DNA from: Adiantum capillus-veneris
Taxonomy: Eukaryota > Streptophyta > Polypodiopsida > Polypodiales > Pteridaceae
DNA length: 64,000 bases
Reading direction: 5' to 3'
Assembly: GCA_014529385.2 (NCBI GenBank)
Contig: CM043942.1
Span: forward strand, 107,523,141-107,587,140
Shown here piece after piece: positions 63,919-64,000 of this stretch. A model generated the notes under the pieces. That model had not been told where the DNA came from. It made no database searches and worked only from the letters and a program-made list of their open reading frames with translations. Every line of letters starts with the position of its first letter. Position 1 is the stretch's first letter. The position numbers and the translations under genes are program-made.

Positions 63919-64000
63919 GGTACTAGTGACATGTCATATATTCTTGATACACATGCTTGAACACTCATGTGCATGGTATCTAACAAATCTTTCTTTTTAT
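63919..64000. other. 3' flank of HAD gene
   Basis: 82 bp of AT-rich sequence with no feature that I can identify before the window ends. Confidence 0.4.

Noticed and set aside
1-64000. tRNA, rRNA or other structured RNA genes
   Set aside because: No cloverleaf boxes or conserved rRNA sequence were seen on reading; a dedicated scan (tRNAscan-SE, Infernal) would be decisive.

Overview
The window looks like nuclear DNA of a repeat-rich eukaryote, most likely a land plant. The support is GT-AG introns, an FCP1-like HAD protein with the DLNG-type motif I that I associate with plants, plant-transposon-like relics, and a very large satellite array. A fern or other seed-free plant would fit, but that is inference. 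I saw no rRNA, tRNA, CRISPR or bacterial operon features.

Layout. (1) 1-5.96 kb: three head-to-tail copies of a ~1.99-kb repeat made of ~50-60-bp subunits. Each subunit carries a core that reads, on the minus strand, TTGGACAAGTGGTGGACCTT. (2) 6.3-7.0 kb: relic of an FCP1-like HAD gene, then a 39-bp x3 minisatellite. (3) 7.8-9.2 kb: diverged subunits in the same orientation as the left array. (4) 9.6-12.3 kb: a transposase-like (DUF7869-type) pseudogene with an 1.8-kb intact centre and several frameshifts at its ends. A second, minus-strand transposon-like relic converges on it at 12.6-13.2 kb. (5) 13.3-56.2 kb: a ~43-kb satellite in the opposite orientation. It is built at four levels: core subunit (~50-95 bp), monomers of ~441 bp (A) and ~425 bp (B), an A+B dimer of ~866 bp, and larger duplicated blocks of 2.6-3.5 kb. 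(6) 56.27-62.08 kb: a split gene with a phase-consistent GT-AG model coding ~1041 codons. In order it holds a ParB-like DGQH motif, a DNA-methyltransferase-like region and a SET-like domain. It is interrupted by four in-frame stops but no frameshift. Its 2.6-kb last intron is full of the same satellite core. (7) 62.72-63.92 kb: a second FCP1-like HAD gene with one in-frame stop and a SAP-like tail.

The most interesting structures are these. First, the modular satellite: a constant core alternates with spacers that carry small inverted repeats, and one of these shows paired (compensatory) base changes. Second, the unusual ParB / MTase-like / SET fusion gene, whose stops are all one C-to-T step from Gln or Arg codons. 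Third, two HAD paralogues lie on either side of the satellite, and the acceptors of the SET and HAD exons share the same phase.
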